Below are positions 9,185 through 18,435 of a stretch of 64,000 bases of DNA, one piece after another. The DNA comes from Pedobacter cryophilus (GTDB taxonomy: Bacteria; Bacteroidota; Bacteroidia; Sphingobacteriales; Sphingobacteriaceae): positions 434,001-498,000 of the forward strand of contig NZ_SWBP01000001.1 of assembly GCF_005116455.1 (NCBI RefSeq), given 5' to 3'. Both the position numbers and the translations under genes were made by a program. Every line of letters starts with the position of its first letter. The first letter of the stretch is position 1. The notes beneath the pieces are model-generated. The model was not told the origin of the DNA and ran no database searches. It saw only the letters and a list, made by a program, of their open reading frames with translations.

Positions 9185-9874
9185 ATGGAATTATATAAGG
9201 ATCCGTTCCAAAGGGACATATTTGAGTCTTTAATAAACAGAGATAATCAAACTAATTCATTTGAAAATATAATCAGTTGGTTTACGAACCTCAAAATGTT
9301 TGCTAATCTTGAAATTAAAGAATGTAATATTGATGATTTAGATTTCTGGAGTGTTTCAGAAGATTCAATTTCACATAATTCAGGTAAATATTTTGAGGTT
9401 TTAGGTATAAAATGTACAGTTGGAAATCGAGAACTTTCAGAATGGTGCCAACCTATAATCAGACAAAGAGAAGAAGGTGTAATCGGGTTTATTGTCAAAA
9501 AGATAAATGGAGTTCTCCACATATTAATTCAGGCTAAATTAGAAGCGGGAAATTTTGATATTTTAGAGATGGCCCCTACAGTTCAATGTATCACGGGAAG
9601 TTATACAAATCCAGAACATAGTGTTGAGTATTTGGACTATTTTTTAAATAAAAAAGGTATAGTTCACTATGATGTGATTCAATCTGAAGAAGGAGGGCGA
9701 TTTTTTCACGAGCAAAATAATAATATTGTTATCGAGGTGGCTGAATCCGATTTAAATCAGATTCATCCCAATTTTATTTGGATGACCTTTAATCAAGCTA
9801 AAGAATTTATAAAATTCAACAACTATTTTAATATTGAAGCCAGAAGTTTGTTGGCTTGCATAACACCTGTTTAA
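9185..9874 (+). CDS. NDP-hexose 2,3-dehydratase, C-terminal-half protein
   Basis: This 229-residue protein is a paralogue of the gene before it and shares its motif order: EWCQPII (86-92), LIQAKLEAGN (114-123), MAPTVQC (129-135), QSEEGGRF (166-173) and IEARS (217-221). Together the two proteins total 477 residues, the length of one fused 2,3-dehydratase. The two genes are in different frames with one base between them, and each has its own ATG, so coupled translation into a heteromer is likely. The motifs here have drifted (EAGN for EPGN, APT for SPT), as expected if this half has a structural or partner-binding role. The stop TAA overlaps the next ATG by one base. Confidence 0.86.
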   Translation: MELYKDPFQRDIFESLINRDNQTNSFENIISWFTNLKMFANLEIKECNIDDLDFWSVSEDSISHNSGKYFEVLGIKCTVGNRELSEWCQPIIRQREEGVIGFIVKKINGVLHILIQAKLEAGNFDILEMAPTVQCITGSYTNPEHSVEYLDYFLNKKGIVHYDVIQSEEGGRFFHEQNNNIVIEVAESDLNQIHPNFIWMTFNQAKEFIKFNNYFNIEARSLLACITPV

Positions 9875-10842
9875 TGGAAAAGATTAAAATTGGAATAATT
9901 GGATGTTCGGCAATAGCAAATAAGACGGTAATTCCTACTATTCAAAAAAACAATTTATATGAATTAACCTACTTAGGATCAAGATCTTATGAAAAAGGAA
10001 AGTTGTTCTCTGAAAAATTTAATTGTCCATTTGGAAGCTATGATGATGTACTAAATTCTAACAATGTTGACGCTATCTACGTATCTGTTCCTACTGGTTT
10101 ACATTTTAAATGGGGCAAAAAAGTTTTGCTTTCAAATAAGCATTTATTGTTAGAAAAACCTTTCACATCAACCCTTGAACAATCTAAAGAATTAGTTAAA
10201 ATAGCTAATATTAATAATAAAATCGCAATGGAAGGCTTAGCATATGTTTATCATCCATGGTTTATAGAATTACAAAAACAACTAAACAATAGAGTGATTG
10301 GTGAAATCAAGCAAATTAGTTCGTCTTTTGGCTTTCCTTATTTACTTAAAACTGATATTAGGAATAATCCAGATATTGGAGGAGGTGCAATTTTAGACAA
10401 TTTAATTTATCCTTTAAGTCTAAGTTTAAACTTACTTGGAGAACCAACCTTGGGAATTTCATATCATATTATTAAAGATAAAATATTAGGGATAGATGAA
10501 AGTGGTTTTTTACGCTTAAACTATTTAAATGCCGCTGCAACTTTGACTTATGGTTTTGGCTTTAGTTATAAAAATGAAATTGAGATATGGGGAACTTTAG
10601 GTTCAATATTCATTGAAAGGGCATTTACGAAACCACCTGATTTAGAAGCTAAACTTTATGTAAAAATTAATGACTCCATTAAGGAAATATCAATTGGTTA
10701 CCATGACCAATTTTATTTAATGTTTAATGCTTTCTATCAAAAAATAATTAAACAAGATACCTCAAACAAGAATGAGTCAAAAGACATCATAACAAGAATG
10801 AAAATTATATCAGAAATATATAAAAGTACTAAAAATGAATAA
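9874..10842 (+). CDS. Gfo/Idh/MocA-family sugar 3-ketoreductase
   Basis: The N terminus KIKIGIIGCSAIANK is a Rossmann motif and EKP at 94-96 is the Gfo/Idh/MocA signature. The protein has 322 residues from the ATG at 9874. An upstream TTG at 9856 would add six residues inside the previous gene and is less likely. In 2,6-dideoxysugar pathways a Gfo/Idh/MocA enzyme (KijD10 type) reduces the unstable 3-keto product of the 2,3-dehydratase at C3. The position directly after the two dehydratase halves supports that role. The stereochemistry of the product cannot be read from the sequence. Confidence 0.83.
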   Translation: MEKIKIGIIGCSAIANKTVIPTIQKNNLYELTYLGSRSYEKGKLFSEKFNCPFGSYDDVLNSNNVDAIYVSVPTGLHFKWGKKVLLSNKHLLLEKPFTSTLEQSKELVKIANINNKIAMEGLAYVYHPWFIELQKQLNNRVIGEIKQISSSFGFPYLLKTDIRNNPDIGGGAILDNLIYPLSLSLNLLGEPTLGISYHIIKDKILGIDESGFLRLNYLNAAATLTYGFGFSYKNEIEIWGTLGSIFIERAFTKPPDLEAKLYVKINDSIKEISIGYHDQFYLMFNAFYQKIIKQDTSNKNESKDIITRMKIISEIYKSTKNE

Positions 10843-11752
10843 AATTGTTTTACTAGGTGCAAATGGTTACATAGGACAACACTTAGCTTCTAAGTTAATA
10901 AATGAAAATTGTTTAGAATTATATTTATTTGATATTCAGGAAAAATCAGTGAATAACTTTCCAAATTATTACCAATTAAATTTATTGGAGGATATCCCTG
11001 AAGAATATAAAGAAATCATTATATCTGCAAATTATATTTTTCATTTTTCAGGAATAACAGGAACCTTAAAAAGTATCGAATATAACCGGACATACATTAA
11101 TGTAAACGAAATTGGATTATTAAATATTCTTGATATAATCAGAAAAATTGATGGTATTAAACCTAAAATAATATTTCCATCTACCCGATTAATATATAAA
11201 GGCGCTAAGAATACTTTACTTAGAGAGGATGCTGAAAAAGAGTTTAAAACAATATACTCAGTAAATAAATTTGCTTGTGAGCAATATTTAGAAATTTATA
11301 AATCTCTGTATAATATTACCTATTGTATACTGAGAATATGTGTTCCATATGGCAATATGTTAGAAAGCAATTTATCTTTTGGGACAATTAGTCATTTTAT
11401 TAATAAAGCTAAATCCAAAGAAAATATTATAATTTATGGAGATGGGAGCTTAAAAAGAACTTTTACTCATATTGATGATTTAACAAATTTAATAATAAAA
11501 GGAGGCTTAAGTAAAAAAACAGATAATCAAACTTTTAATATTGCTAGTAATAATCATCTAACTCTTTTAGAAGTAGCGCAACCTATTGCAACTAAATATA
11601 ACGTCAAAATAGAATTAAAAGAATTTCCAGAACAAGATTTAATAATAGAATCCGGAGATACAATTTTTGATGGGAGAAAATTAAAAGACATTTTGTTTTA
11701 TGAATATAAGCATAATTTTAATGATTGGATTAAAAACTTAAAGACGGTGTAA
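10835..11752 (+). CDS. NAD-dependent epimerase/dehydratase-family (extended SDR) sugar-nucleotide reductase
   Basis: The protein has 305 residues with a glycine-rich GANGYIG at 8-14, SGITG near 72-76, and the SDR pair Y141/K145 in YSVNK. It starts inside the last 8 bases of the previous gene, so the two are probably translated together. In the dideoxysugar cassette the missing step is C4 reduction of the NDP-4-keto sugar, and this enzyme fits that job by inference. Alternatives are a 4-epimerase, or a reductase acting on the Gmd product (GDP-rhamnose or GDP-fucose formation). Confidence 0.8.
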   Translation: MNKIVLLGANGYIGQHLASKLINENCLELYLFDIQEKSVNNFPNYYQLNLLEDIPEEYKEIIISANYIFHFSGITGTLKSIEYNRTYINVNEIGLLNILDIIRKIDGIKPKIIFPSTRLIYKGAKNTLLREDAEKEFKTIYSVNKFACEQYLEIYKSLYNITYCILRICVPYGNMLESNLSFGTISHFINKAKSKENIIIYGDGSLKRTFTHIDDLTNLIIKGGLSKKTDNQTFNIASNNHLTLLEVAQPIATKYNVKIELKEFPEQDLIIESGDTIFDGRKLKDILFYEYKHNFNDWIKNLKTV

Positions 11753-11764
11753 TTCCTTAACAAA

Positions 11765-13006
11765 ATGCAAAAACTAAAAGCTATTTTATCACAAGGACAT
11801 GGCCGCATACAATTAGGTGAAACTAGCGTCTTTTTAAAGCAATCTGGTATTAATGTAAGATTAATAACTGGATGGGTTCCGAGAAAAATCAGCCCTAAAT
11901 TGGTTAATTTTTTAGGAAAAGTTGTAGGTAGGCCTAATTTATACAAAAGAATAATTATTAGGCAACCTAAAGAATTATCTAATGAAGAAGTAATCAGTTC
12001 TTCTTTACCTGAATTTACCTTTTGGTTTTTGATATTACTAAGTAGATTTAAATTTATTAGTGAAGACAACGCCCTGACATTTGGCTGGTTATTTTTAGGA
12101 TGGCGTTCGAAAAAATACATTAAAGACGCGGAAATATTTCATGTTAGAAGTGGAGCAGGCCAAGGCGGAGCAATTCAAATAGCAAAAAAATTAAAAATGA
12201 AAATCATAGTTGATCATAGTATAGCTCATCCTGTTTCTATGAAGAATTATTTATTGAAAGAATATGATAAATTTAACAAAAAATATGACTTGGATCCGAG
12301 TACAAAATTCTGGACTCTTGTTCAAAAAGATTGTGAAGAAGCTGACTACATAGTAGTTAATTCTGACTTTGTGAAACAGACTTTTCTAGAAAATGGCTTT
12401 GAAAATGAAAAAATAAAGGTAATTTATTTTGGAGTAAGAAAAGATTTTATTGGAATCAAAAAAGATTGGAGAATAAAACTAGGCGAACCTACTAAGTTAT
12501 TATTTATAGGGAATTTTGGGTTCAGAAAAGGGGCTAGAGTATTAATTGATGCAATTAAAATTTTAAACTCAAGAAACCTAAATGTCCAACTAGATATATT
12601 GGGAATTGTTGATGAAATGGGAAGAATTGATATCCCTTCAAACATTAATTTTAGAGGTATCTTTCTTTATGATGAGTTAAAAAACTTTCTAAAAACCCGA
12701 GATATTTATGTTTTCCCCACCTTTGCTGAAGGCTCTTCTAGAGCAGCTATGGAAGCAATGGCTTCAGGAATACCAGTAGTTACAACTTATAATTGTGGAG
12801 TTCCTATTACACATAATTTAAATGGCATAATAGTTCCGATAGATGATTCAACAACATTGGCAAATGAAATTGAAAGATTAATGTTAAATGAATCTCTAAG
12901 ACAAACGATAGGTTTAAATGCTTCCAATCTAATTAGGGATTCATACACTTGGGAAATTTATAGAAAAAATATTGTCGAATTTTACAGAGAAATTATTGCT
13001 AACTAA
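11765..13006 (+). CDS. Glycosyltransferase, GT4-like (GT-B fold)
   Basis: The C-terminal half (about residues 235-395) is a Glycos_transf_1 domain: KLLFIGNFGFRKGARVLI, then EGSSRAAMEAMASGIPVV near residue 322 with the E-x7-E retaining-enzyme motif. The N-terminal half is the acceptor-binding domain. No membrane helix is seen, so it probably works at the inner face of the membrane, adding one sugar to the lipid-linked repeat unit. Donor and acceptor are unknown. The previous gene ends 12 bases upstream. Confidence 0.88.
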   Translation: MQKLKAILSQGHGRIQLGETSVFLKQSGINVRLITGWVPRKISPKLVNFLGKVVGRPNLYKRIIIRQPKELSNEEVISSSLPEFTFWFLILLSRFKFISEDNALTFGWLFLGWRSKKYIKDAEIFHVRSGAGQGGAIQIAKKLKMKIIVDHSIAHPVSMKNYLLKEYDKFNKKYDLDPSTKFWTLVQKDCEEADYIVVNSDFVKQTFLENGFENEKIKVIYFGVRKDFIGIKKDWRIKLGEPTKLLFIGNFGFRKGARVLIDAIKILNSRNLNVQLDILGIVDEMGRIDIPSNINFRGIFLYDELKNFLKTRDIYVFPTFAEGSSRAAMEAMASGIPVVTTYNCGVPITHNLNGIIVPIDDSTTLANEIERLMLNESLRQTIGLNASNLIRDSYTWEIYRKNIVEFYREIIAN

Positions 13007-13008
13007 TT

Positions 13009-13779
13009 ATGCCATACACCCCTTTTATTACTATTATTATAGCTACTTATAATTCGAAATTAAAATTAGAGTCATGCTTGCAAAGTATTTGGAACCAAGA
13101 CTTTGCAAATTATGAGCTTATTTTAATAGATGGTTTATCAAGTGATGGTACTTTAGAAATAATCTTAAATAATCAAGATAAAATTAATTACTGGATCAGT
13201 GAAAAAGATGAAGGTATTTACGATGCTTGGAATAAAGGAATAAGCAAAGCAAAAGGTGATTGGATAACATTTATTGGATCAGATGATTTATTTTACCCTA
13301 ATGCTTTAAGTGATTATGTAAATTTTATTACTAATTTAGAAGATTTTCAAAAGGTTGAATTTATTTCCTCGAAAATGGACTTAGTAAATTCTAAAGACAA
13401 ATTAGTTAAGACATTTGGCTTACCTTGGGACTGGAGGATATCAAAATATATAAACACAATTTCTCATCCTGGTTCATTACATAAAAGAAGTCTTTTTGAA
13501 AAGTACGGTTTATATAAAACAAATTATAAAATCTGTGGCGATTATGAATTTTTATTGCGTCCAAAGGAAAATCTAAATTCAAAATTTATGAATAAAGTAA
13601 CTGTTAGAATGGCACAAGGTGGAGCTAGTTTTAATGGGAGAAAATTATTTAATGAGCATTATCATGCTACAAAAAATACTGCTAATATTAACAGTATATA
13701 TGCATTATATTTTTATATACTTCAAATGAGTAAATACTACATTAAAAATTTATTGCGATTTTTAAGCTTTAATATTTAA
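13009..13779 (+). CDS. Glycosyltransferase family 2 (GT-A fold)
   Basis: The 256-residue protein starts with TIIIATYNSKLKLESCLQSI, the GT2 nucleotide-binding start, followed by a SEKDEGIYDAWNKGI segment and the acidic metal-binding GSDD near residue 92. It resembles short GT2 enzymes of colanic-acid-like clusters. It is an inverting transferase adding one sugar of the repeat unit; donor unknown. Only 2 bases separate it from the previous stop codon. Confidence 0.9.
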   Translation: MPYTPFITIIIATYNSKLKLESCLQSIWNQDFANYELILIDGLSSDGTLEIILNNQDKINYWISEKDEGIYDAWNKGISKAKGDWITFIGSDDLFYPNALSDYVNFITNLEDFQKVEFISSKMDLVNSKDKLVKTFGLPWDWRISKYINTISHPGSLHKRSLFEKYGLYKTNYKICGDYEFLLRPKENLNSKFMNKVTVRMAQGGASFNGRKLFNEHYHATKNTANINSIYALYFYILQMSKYYIKNLLRFLSFNI

Positions 13780-13795
13780 TCTTCGAAATTTACTT

Positions 13796-15073
13796 ATGTT
13801 AAATACAAATGAACTTAATCTTCATAAAACTAATAATTTTACAATTCATCAGTTTTTGATGAAAGCTTTTTTATTTTTTTTACCTTTTTCACAAGCTCTA
13901 ACTATCAATATCTCATTCCCTTTAAAATTATCAGAAATCTTTCTAATATTAATTGTATTAGTTGAATTATTAAACAGAAAGTTCAATAAAAACACCTTAG
14001 ACAAAAAAATACTTTGTTTGCTTATACTTTTTATATTTTTCATATCAATTTCAATTGTAGTGAATACATTTTATACATATAACTATCCTTTAGCGGAAGA
14101 TGCCGTTAGAATAAGTGGTTTAGTTGATAGTCTATTGAAATTTTTTTACGTATTAATGGTAATTATATCACTAATAATTACTTTCAATGCCTTTAAAGAA
14201 ACCCGTAACCTTATAAATTATTTTTTATTTGGAGCATTTATAGCCTCCTTATACTCATGGTATCTTTTTTTTTCTGGTTTTCTTTCACTCCCAACGTTCA
14301 TTCTTCCTGGAATTGATAATCCTCAATATATAAACTTAAAGCTTGGTGGAGATTTTATTCGGTCTGGCACATTCACTGAGGGAAATTTCATGGGGTTTTA
14401 TTTATTTATATCTGCCGTTCTAGCTAAATATTTTACCAAAAATAAGTTGTCTCTTTTTTTTTTCATAACAATTATCACGACTTTTTCTACAGCTTCATTT
14501 TTGTGCTCAATTATTTTTTGGTTAATTATTTTTTATAATAAATACAAAAAACATAAAATAAAGATGATTGCTGGACTATTTTGTATTTTCACAATGTTTT
14601 CTGTTTTAACAGAATTGAGTCCTACATTTAAAAGTTTATTTTATAATAAGTTATTTGCAACTGAAGAGTCCTTGGAAAACCCCAATGATATCTATTCCAG
14701 AGTGGATAGATTAAATACTAGCTATTCAGCGCTTATTATCTTTTATCATAATCCTGTATTAGGAGTTGGACTTGCAAATTTTGGACGACATTTCCGTCAT
14801 TATAATCCCTTGCCAGAGCTTGATTTGGGCGGTAAAGCTATACCTAATGACATTTATGTAGAAATACTTTCAGAATGCGGAATTTTCGCTTTTTTTATAT
14901 TTCTCTTATTTTTGAATCAAATATTTAAGAAATCCAAAATAAGTTTAGTGTTATCGTCTGGTTGTTTTGTTTCTTTACTTTATTTTTTTGCATTTCCGAC
15001 ATTCTCAATGTTATTCATTTGGGTTTTCTTTGGGATAATATTATCGACTAATCAACTAAAAATTTCAAATTGA
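13796..15073 (+). CDS. O-antigen/exopolysaccharide polymerase (Wzy-like)
   Basis: This 425-residue inner-membrane protein has about ten to twelve predicted helices. A hydrophilic loop in the second half contains NPVLGVGLANFGRHF and later IPNDIYVEILSECG, the pattern of the Wzy_C/O-antigen ligase family. In this cluster it should join repeat units in the periplasm. Because the locus also encodes a flippase, a Wzz-like protein and an initiating transferase, polymerase is a better call than ligase. Its stop TGA overlaps the next start. Confidence 0.83.
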   Translation: MLNTNELNLHKTNNFTIHQFLMKAFLFFLPFSQALTINISFPLKLSEIFLILIVLVELLNRKFNKNTLDKKILCLLILFIFFISISIVVNTFYTYNYPLAEDAVRISGLVDSLLKFFYVLMVIISLIITFNAFKETRNLINYFLFGAFIASLYSWYLFFSGFLSLPTFILPGIDNPQYINLKLGGDFIRSGTFTEGNFMGFYLFISAVLAKYFTKNKLSLFFFITIITTFSTASFLCSIIFWLIIFYNKYKKHKIKMIAGLFCIFTMFSVLTELSPTFKSLFYNKLFATEESLENPNDIYSRVDRLNTSYSALIIFYHNPVLGVGLANFGRHFRHYNPLPELDLGGKAIPNDIYVEILSECGIFAFFIFLLFLNQIFKKSKISLVLSSGCFVSLLYFFAFPTFSMLFIWVFFGIILSTNQLKISN

Positions 15074-16317
15074 ACTTAAAGATCTCAGAAATTAATGTAA
15101 TTGTGATTAATGATTTCTCCAATATTAATGGTGGAGCTGCTAAGATTGCTATAGAAACTGCAATTGGATTAAGTAAATTTGAATGTGTAAAAGTATATTT
15201 TTTTTGCGCAACAGGATCGATAGATCCAGAACTTTTAAATTCCGGAATTGAGGATATATATCACTTGGAGCAAAATGAAGCAATAAAGAACCCTAATAAA
15301 TATCATGGTATTTTAAATGGCATATTTAATATCAAGTCTTACCAGAAAATAAGCAATATATTAGATAACTTTAATCCCAATAATACAATCATCCATGTGC
15401 ATGGCTGGACTAAATCACTTTCATTCAGTCCAATTTATGCTTGTTTAAAAAAAAAATTCCATTTAATTATTACGCTTCATGACTTTTTTATTGCGTGTCC
15501 AAATGGAGGCTTTTATAATTATCATAAGGCTGAAATATGTACTAAAATTCCATTATCTCTTGATTGCTTGACTACAAATTGTGATTCCCGTAACTACAAA
15601 ATAAAGCTCTATAGATTCACTAGAACATTTTTACAAAATTTCATATTTAACATTTATAGAAAACAAATAAATCTGATATCACTTAGTAAACTATCCTATA
15701 ATATTTTAGAACCTTATATTGAAAAATTTAATAACATATCTTTTATTGAAAATCCAATAGATTTAGAAAGAAATGGTAAAGCTGACGCAATAAAAAATAC
15801 AAATTGTATCTTCATAGGAAGATTGTCTGGGGAAAAAGGAGTGGAGTATTTTTGTGAGGCATTAAAATCTCTAAATCTTCATAATGGAATTGTTGTTGGA
15901 GAAGGAGACAAACTAAACGAACTTAAAATTAAATATCCAATGGTGAAATTCTTGGGTTGGAAAACTAAAGAAGAAATATATACCCTCTTAATAAAATCTA
16001 GATTTCTAGTATTCCCTTCTGTTTGGTATGAAACCTACGGACTAGTAGTACAAGAGGCTGCATCTTATGGCATACCTAGTATCGTTTCTGACTGTAGTGC
16101 TGCAAAAGAATTAGTTACAAACAATTTTGATGGTTTACATTTCCAAGCAAAAAATATTACTCAACTATCAAAATGTATTGACTTATTAATGACAGACAAT
16201 AATTTGTTGCATAAATTAAGTTTAAATGCTTATTCCAGATTTTGGAATAAAAATAGATCTAGGAGTGATTATTCCACTAAAGTACTTTCTTTTTATAATA
16301 TGATTTTAAACTCTTAA
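15070..16317 (+). CDS. Glycosyltransferase, GT4-like
   Basis: The Glycos_transf_1 domain in the second half carries CIFIGRLSGEKGVEYFCEAL and later ETYGLVVQEAASYGIPSI with the E-x7-E motif. An N-terminal Glyco_transf_4-type segment has HVHGWTK and TLHDFFIACPNGG. The start is a TTG at 15070 overlapping the previous stop by 4 bases; no in-frame ATG is close by, and the overlap matches others in this operon. It has 415 residues and no membrane segment. The donor sugar is unknown. Confidence 0.88.
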   Translation: MNLKISEINVIVINDFSNINGGAAKIAIETAIGLSKFECVKVYFFCATGSIDPELLNSGIEDIYHLEQNEAIKNPNKYHGILNGIFNIKSYQKISNILDNFNPNNTIIHVHGWTKSLSFSPIYACLKKKFHLIITLHDFFIACPNGGFYNYHKAEICTKIPLSLDCLTTNCDSRNYKIKLYRFTRTFLQNFIFNIYRKQINLISLSKLSYNILEPYIEKFNNISFIENPIDLERNGKADAIKNTNCIFIGRLSGEKGVEYFCEALKSLNLHNGIVVGEGDKLNELKIKYPMVKFLGWKTKEEIYTLLIKSRFLVFPSVWYETYGLVVQEAASYGIPSIVSDCSAAKELVTNNFDGLHFQAKNITQLSKCIDLLMTDNNLLHKLSLNAYSRFWNKNRSRSDYSTKVLSFYNMILNS

Positions 16318-16331
16318 TAAGAGAATATTTA

Positions 16332-17297
16332 ATGAAAAAAACCGCAATAATTACCGGAATAACGGGCCAAGATGGAGCATACTTAGCTAAATTTTTATTA
16401 AAAAAAAATTATAGAGTAATAGGTCTTACAAGAGGTTATTCAAATTATAATAATAAAAACCTTTCTTATCTAGAAATAAGTGAATTAATAGAGATTGAAG
16501 AATGTGATTTATTAGATTTCTCCAGCTTATTTAAATTAATGCTAAAGTATCAGCCAGATGAGTTTTATAATTTAGCTGCTCAAAGTTCTGTTAGTCTTTC
16601 ATTTGAACAACCAATTGGTACAATTAATTATAATACTCATTCTGTGCTGTCAATTTTAGAATGTATTAGAATTTTAGGTTATTCAACTAAATTTTATCAG
16701 GCTTCCAGTAGTGAAATGTATGGGAAAGTTAAAAATTTACCCGTTAATGAAGATATGCCATTACATCCTTTAAGTCCATATGCCATTTCAAAAGCTTCAG
16801 CTTATTGGATTTTGACCAATTATAGAGAGTCTTATGGGATTTATGGAGTAAATGGAGTTCTATTTAATCATGAATCTTATTTAAGAAGCCCCAATTTCTT
16901 CATTAAAAAAGTTTTAAAAACATCTTTAGACATCATTCATAAAAAAACTGACAAACTCATTGTAGGTAATATTGATATTAAGCGTGATTTTGGCTACGCA
17001 AAAGATTACGTTAAAGCTATGTATTTATCATTACAACAAAACAATCCTGATGATTATTTAATATGCTCCGGCCAATCTCTATTTTTACGAGATATCATCT
17101 ATTATGTATTTGAAAAGTTGAACATCTCAAAAAGCAAATTATTTGAGGATTCAAAACTTTTTAGACCAACAGAAATAGAGGATATTTATGGAGACAATAC
17201 AAAGGCAAAAAAACAGCTTGGGTGGGAATACAATAAAACATTTTATGATGTTTTAGATATTTTAATTGACGAAGAAATAAAAAATTATATTATATGA
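16332..17297 (+). CDS. Short GDP-mannose 4,6-dehydratase-like protein
   Basis: At 321 residues it is about 60 shorter than the gmd at 1937. It keeps TGITGQDG (8-15), E128 in SSSEMYG, Y150/K154 in YAISK, the Gmd signature LFNHES, and RPTEIEDIYGD near the end. It lacks the longer KRRSSLFNT-type cofactor loop (TRGYSNYN instead) and part of the C-terminal substrate region. It may be a true GDP-mannose dehydratase, an Rmd-like GDP-4-keto-6-deoxymannose reductase, or an enzyme for another GDP-sugar. It is as AT-rich as its neighbours, unlike the upstream gmd. Confidence 0.78.
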   Translation: MKKTAIITGITGQDGAYLAKFLLKKNYRVIGLTRGYSNYNNKNLSYLEISELIEIEECDLLDFSSLFKLMLKYQPDEFYNLAAQSSVSLSFEQPIGTINYNTHSVLSILECIRILGYSTKFYQASSSEMYGKVKNLPVNEDMPLHPLSPYAISKASAYWILTNYRESYGIYGVNGVLFNHESYLRSPNFFIKKVLKTSLDIIHKKTDKLIVGNIDIKRDFGYAKDYVKAMYLSLQQNNPDDYLICSGQSLFLRDIIYYVFEKLNISKSKLFEDSKLFRPTEIEDIYGDNTKAKKQLGWEYNKTFYDVLDILIDEEIKNYII

Positions 17298-18421
17298 AAA
17301 TTGCAATTGTACACGATGAGTTATTAAGAAAGGGAGGAGCAGAACAAGTTGTTCGTTGCATGCACATGGCATTTCCTATGTCAAAAATATATACCATGGC
17401 ATATAATAAGGAACTAACTTATCCTTATTATAAAAGCACAGAAATAGTAACATCTAACATGCAAAAAATTGCAAATAATGAGATCTCTATGAAAAGACTT
17501 TTTTTTCCATTTGGTATAATCGCAATGAGAAACCTCAAAATCCCAAATGAAATTGACATTCTTTTAATTTCAACTACCCATGCAGGAAAATATATAAATG
17601 TTTCTGACAGGACCATTGTAATAACCTATTGTTACACCCCCTTTAGATTAGTTTGGAGTCCAAATTCATATTCAGAGTATGTTGATAGCAAAGGGGTTAA
17701 AAAGTGGATTTTTAATCTAGTAATTAAATTAATAAAAAAAATTGATTTTAAAGCTGCGCAAAGAACTGACTATTTTATTGCAATGACTGAAGAGACAAAG
17801 CAAAGAATCAAAGATTCTTATCATCCAAGAAATGAAATAATAATAATAAAACCTCCAGTTAACATAGGTAATTTTTATATTTCACCAAAACAAGGTAATT
17901 ATTATTTATTAGTATCGCGTCTAGAATTCTATAAAAAAGTTGATCTGGTTATAAAAGCTTTTAACGTTTTAGGATTCAAACTAATAGTAGTTGGGAAAGG
18001 GTCAAAAGAAAATGAACTGAAAGAATTAGCTAATGAAAACATTGAATTTAAGCATGGACTAAGTAGTGAAGATCTTGCAAGTATTTATTCTGAAGCAAAA
18101 GCATTTATATTTCCTCAACATGAAGATTACGGCATAACCCCTTTAGAGGCTAATGCTTCTGGAAGGCCTGTTATAGCTTATGGTAAAGGAGGTGTTTTAG
18201 ATACTATGATACCATATACTGATGATGCAAAGAAGGCTACTGCCTTATTTTTTATGGATCAAGAAGTTGAATCCTTAATCAATGCAGTAAGAAAATTTGA
18301 GTCCTTAAAGTTTGATAGCAATTTCATAAGAAGACATGCTGAAAATTTTGATGAACCTATATTTATATCAAAAATTCGTAACTTCATCGATGCGAAATAC
18401 AAAGCTAGTTTAGACAAATAA
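17294..18421 (+). CDS. Glycosyltransferase, GT4-like (WbaZ/mannosyltransferase-like)
   Basis: The N terminus KIAIVHDELLRKGGAEQVV is typical of GT4 enzymes, and CYTPFRLVW is typical of WbaZ-like mannosyltransferases. The C-terminal domain has LLVSRLEFYKKVDLVIKAF and HEDYGITPLEANASGRPVIA with the E-x7-E motif. It has 375 residues and no membrane helices. It overlaps the gmd-like gene by 4 bases. A GDP-linked donor is plausible from similarity and neighbourhood but not proven. Confidence 0.87.
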   Translation: MKIAIVHDELLRKGGAEQVVRCMHMAFPMSKIYTMAYNKELTYPYYKSTEIVTSNMQKIANNEISMKRLFFPFGIIAMRNLKIPNEIDILLISTTHAGKYINVSDRTIVITYCYTPFRLVWSPNSYSEYVDSKGVKKWIFNLVIKLIKKIDFKAAQRTDYFIAMTEETKQRIKDSYHPRNEIIIIKPPVNIGNFYISPKQGNYYLLVSRLEFYKKVDLVIKAFNVLGFKLIVVGKGSKENELKELANENIEFKHGLSSEDLASIYSEAKAFIFPQHEDYGITPLEANASGRPVIAYGKGGVLDTMIPYTDDAKKATALFFMDQEVESLINAVRKFESLKFDSNFIRRHAENFDEPIFISKIRNFIDAKYKASLDK

Positions 18422-18435
18422 ACTAATTCAAGTCT

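Noticed and set aside
9175-9190. The split dehydratase as a plain sequencing frameshift
   Set aside because: The second half starts with its own ATG one base after a stop, and the spacing matches coupled genes elsewhere in the operon. It cannot be fully excluded without reads.
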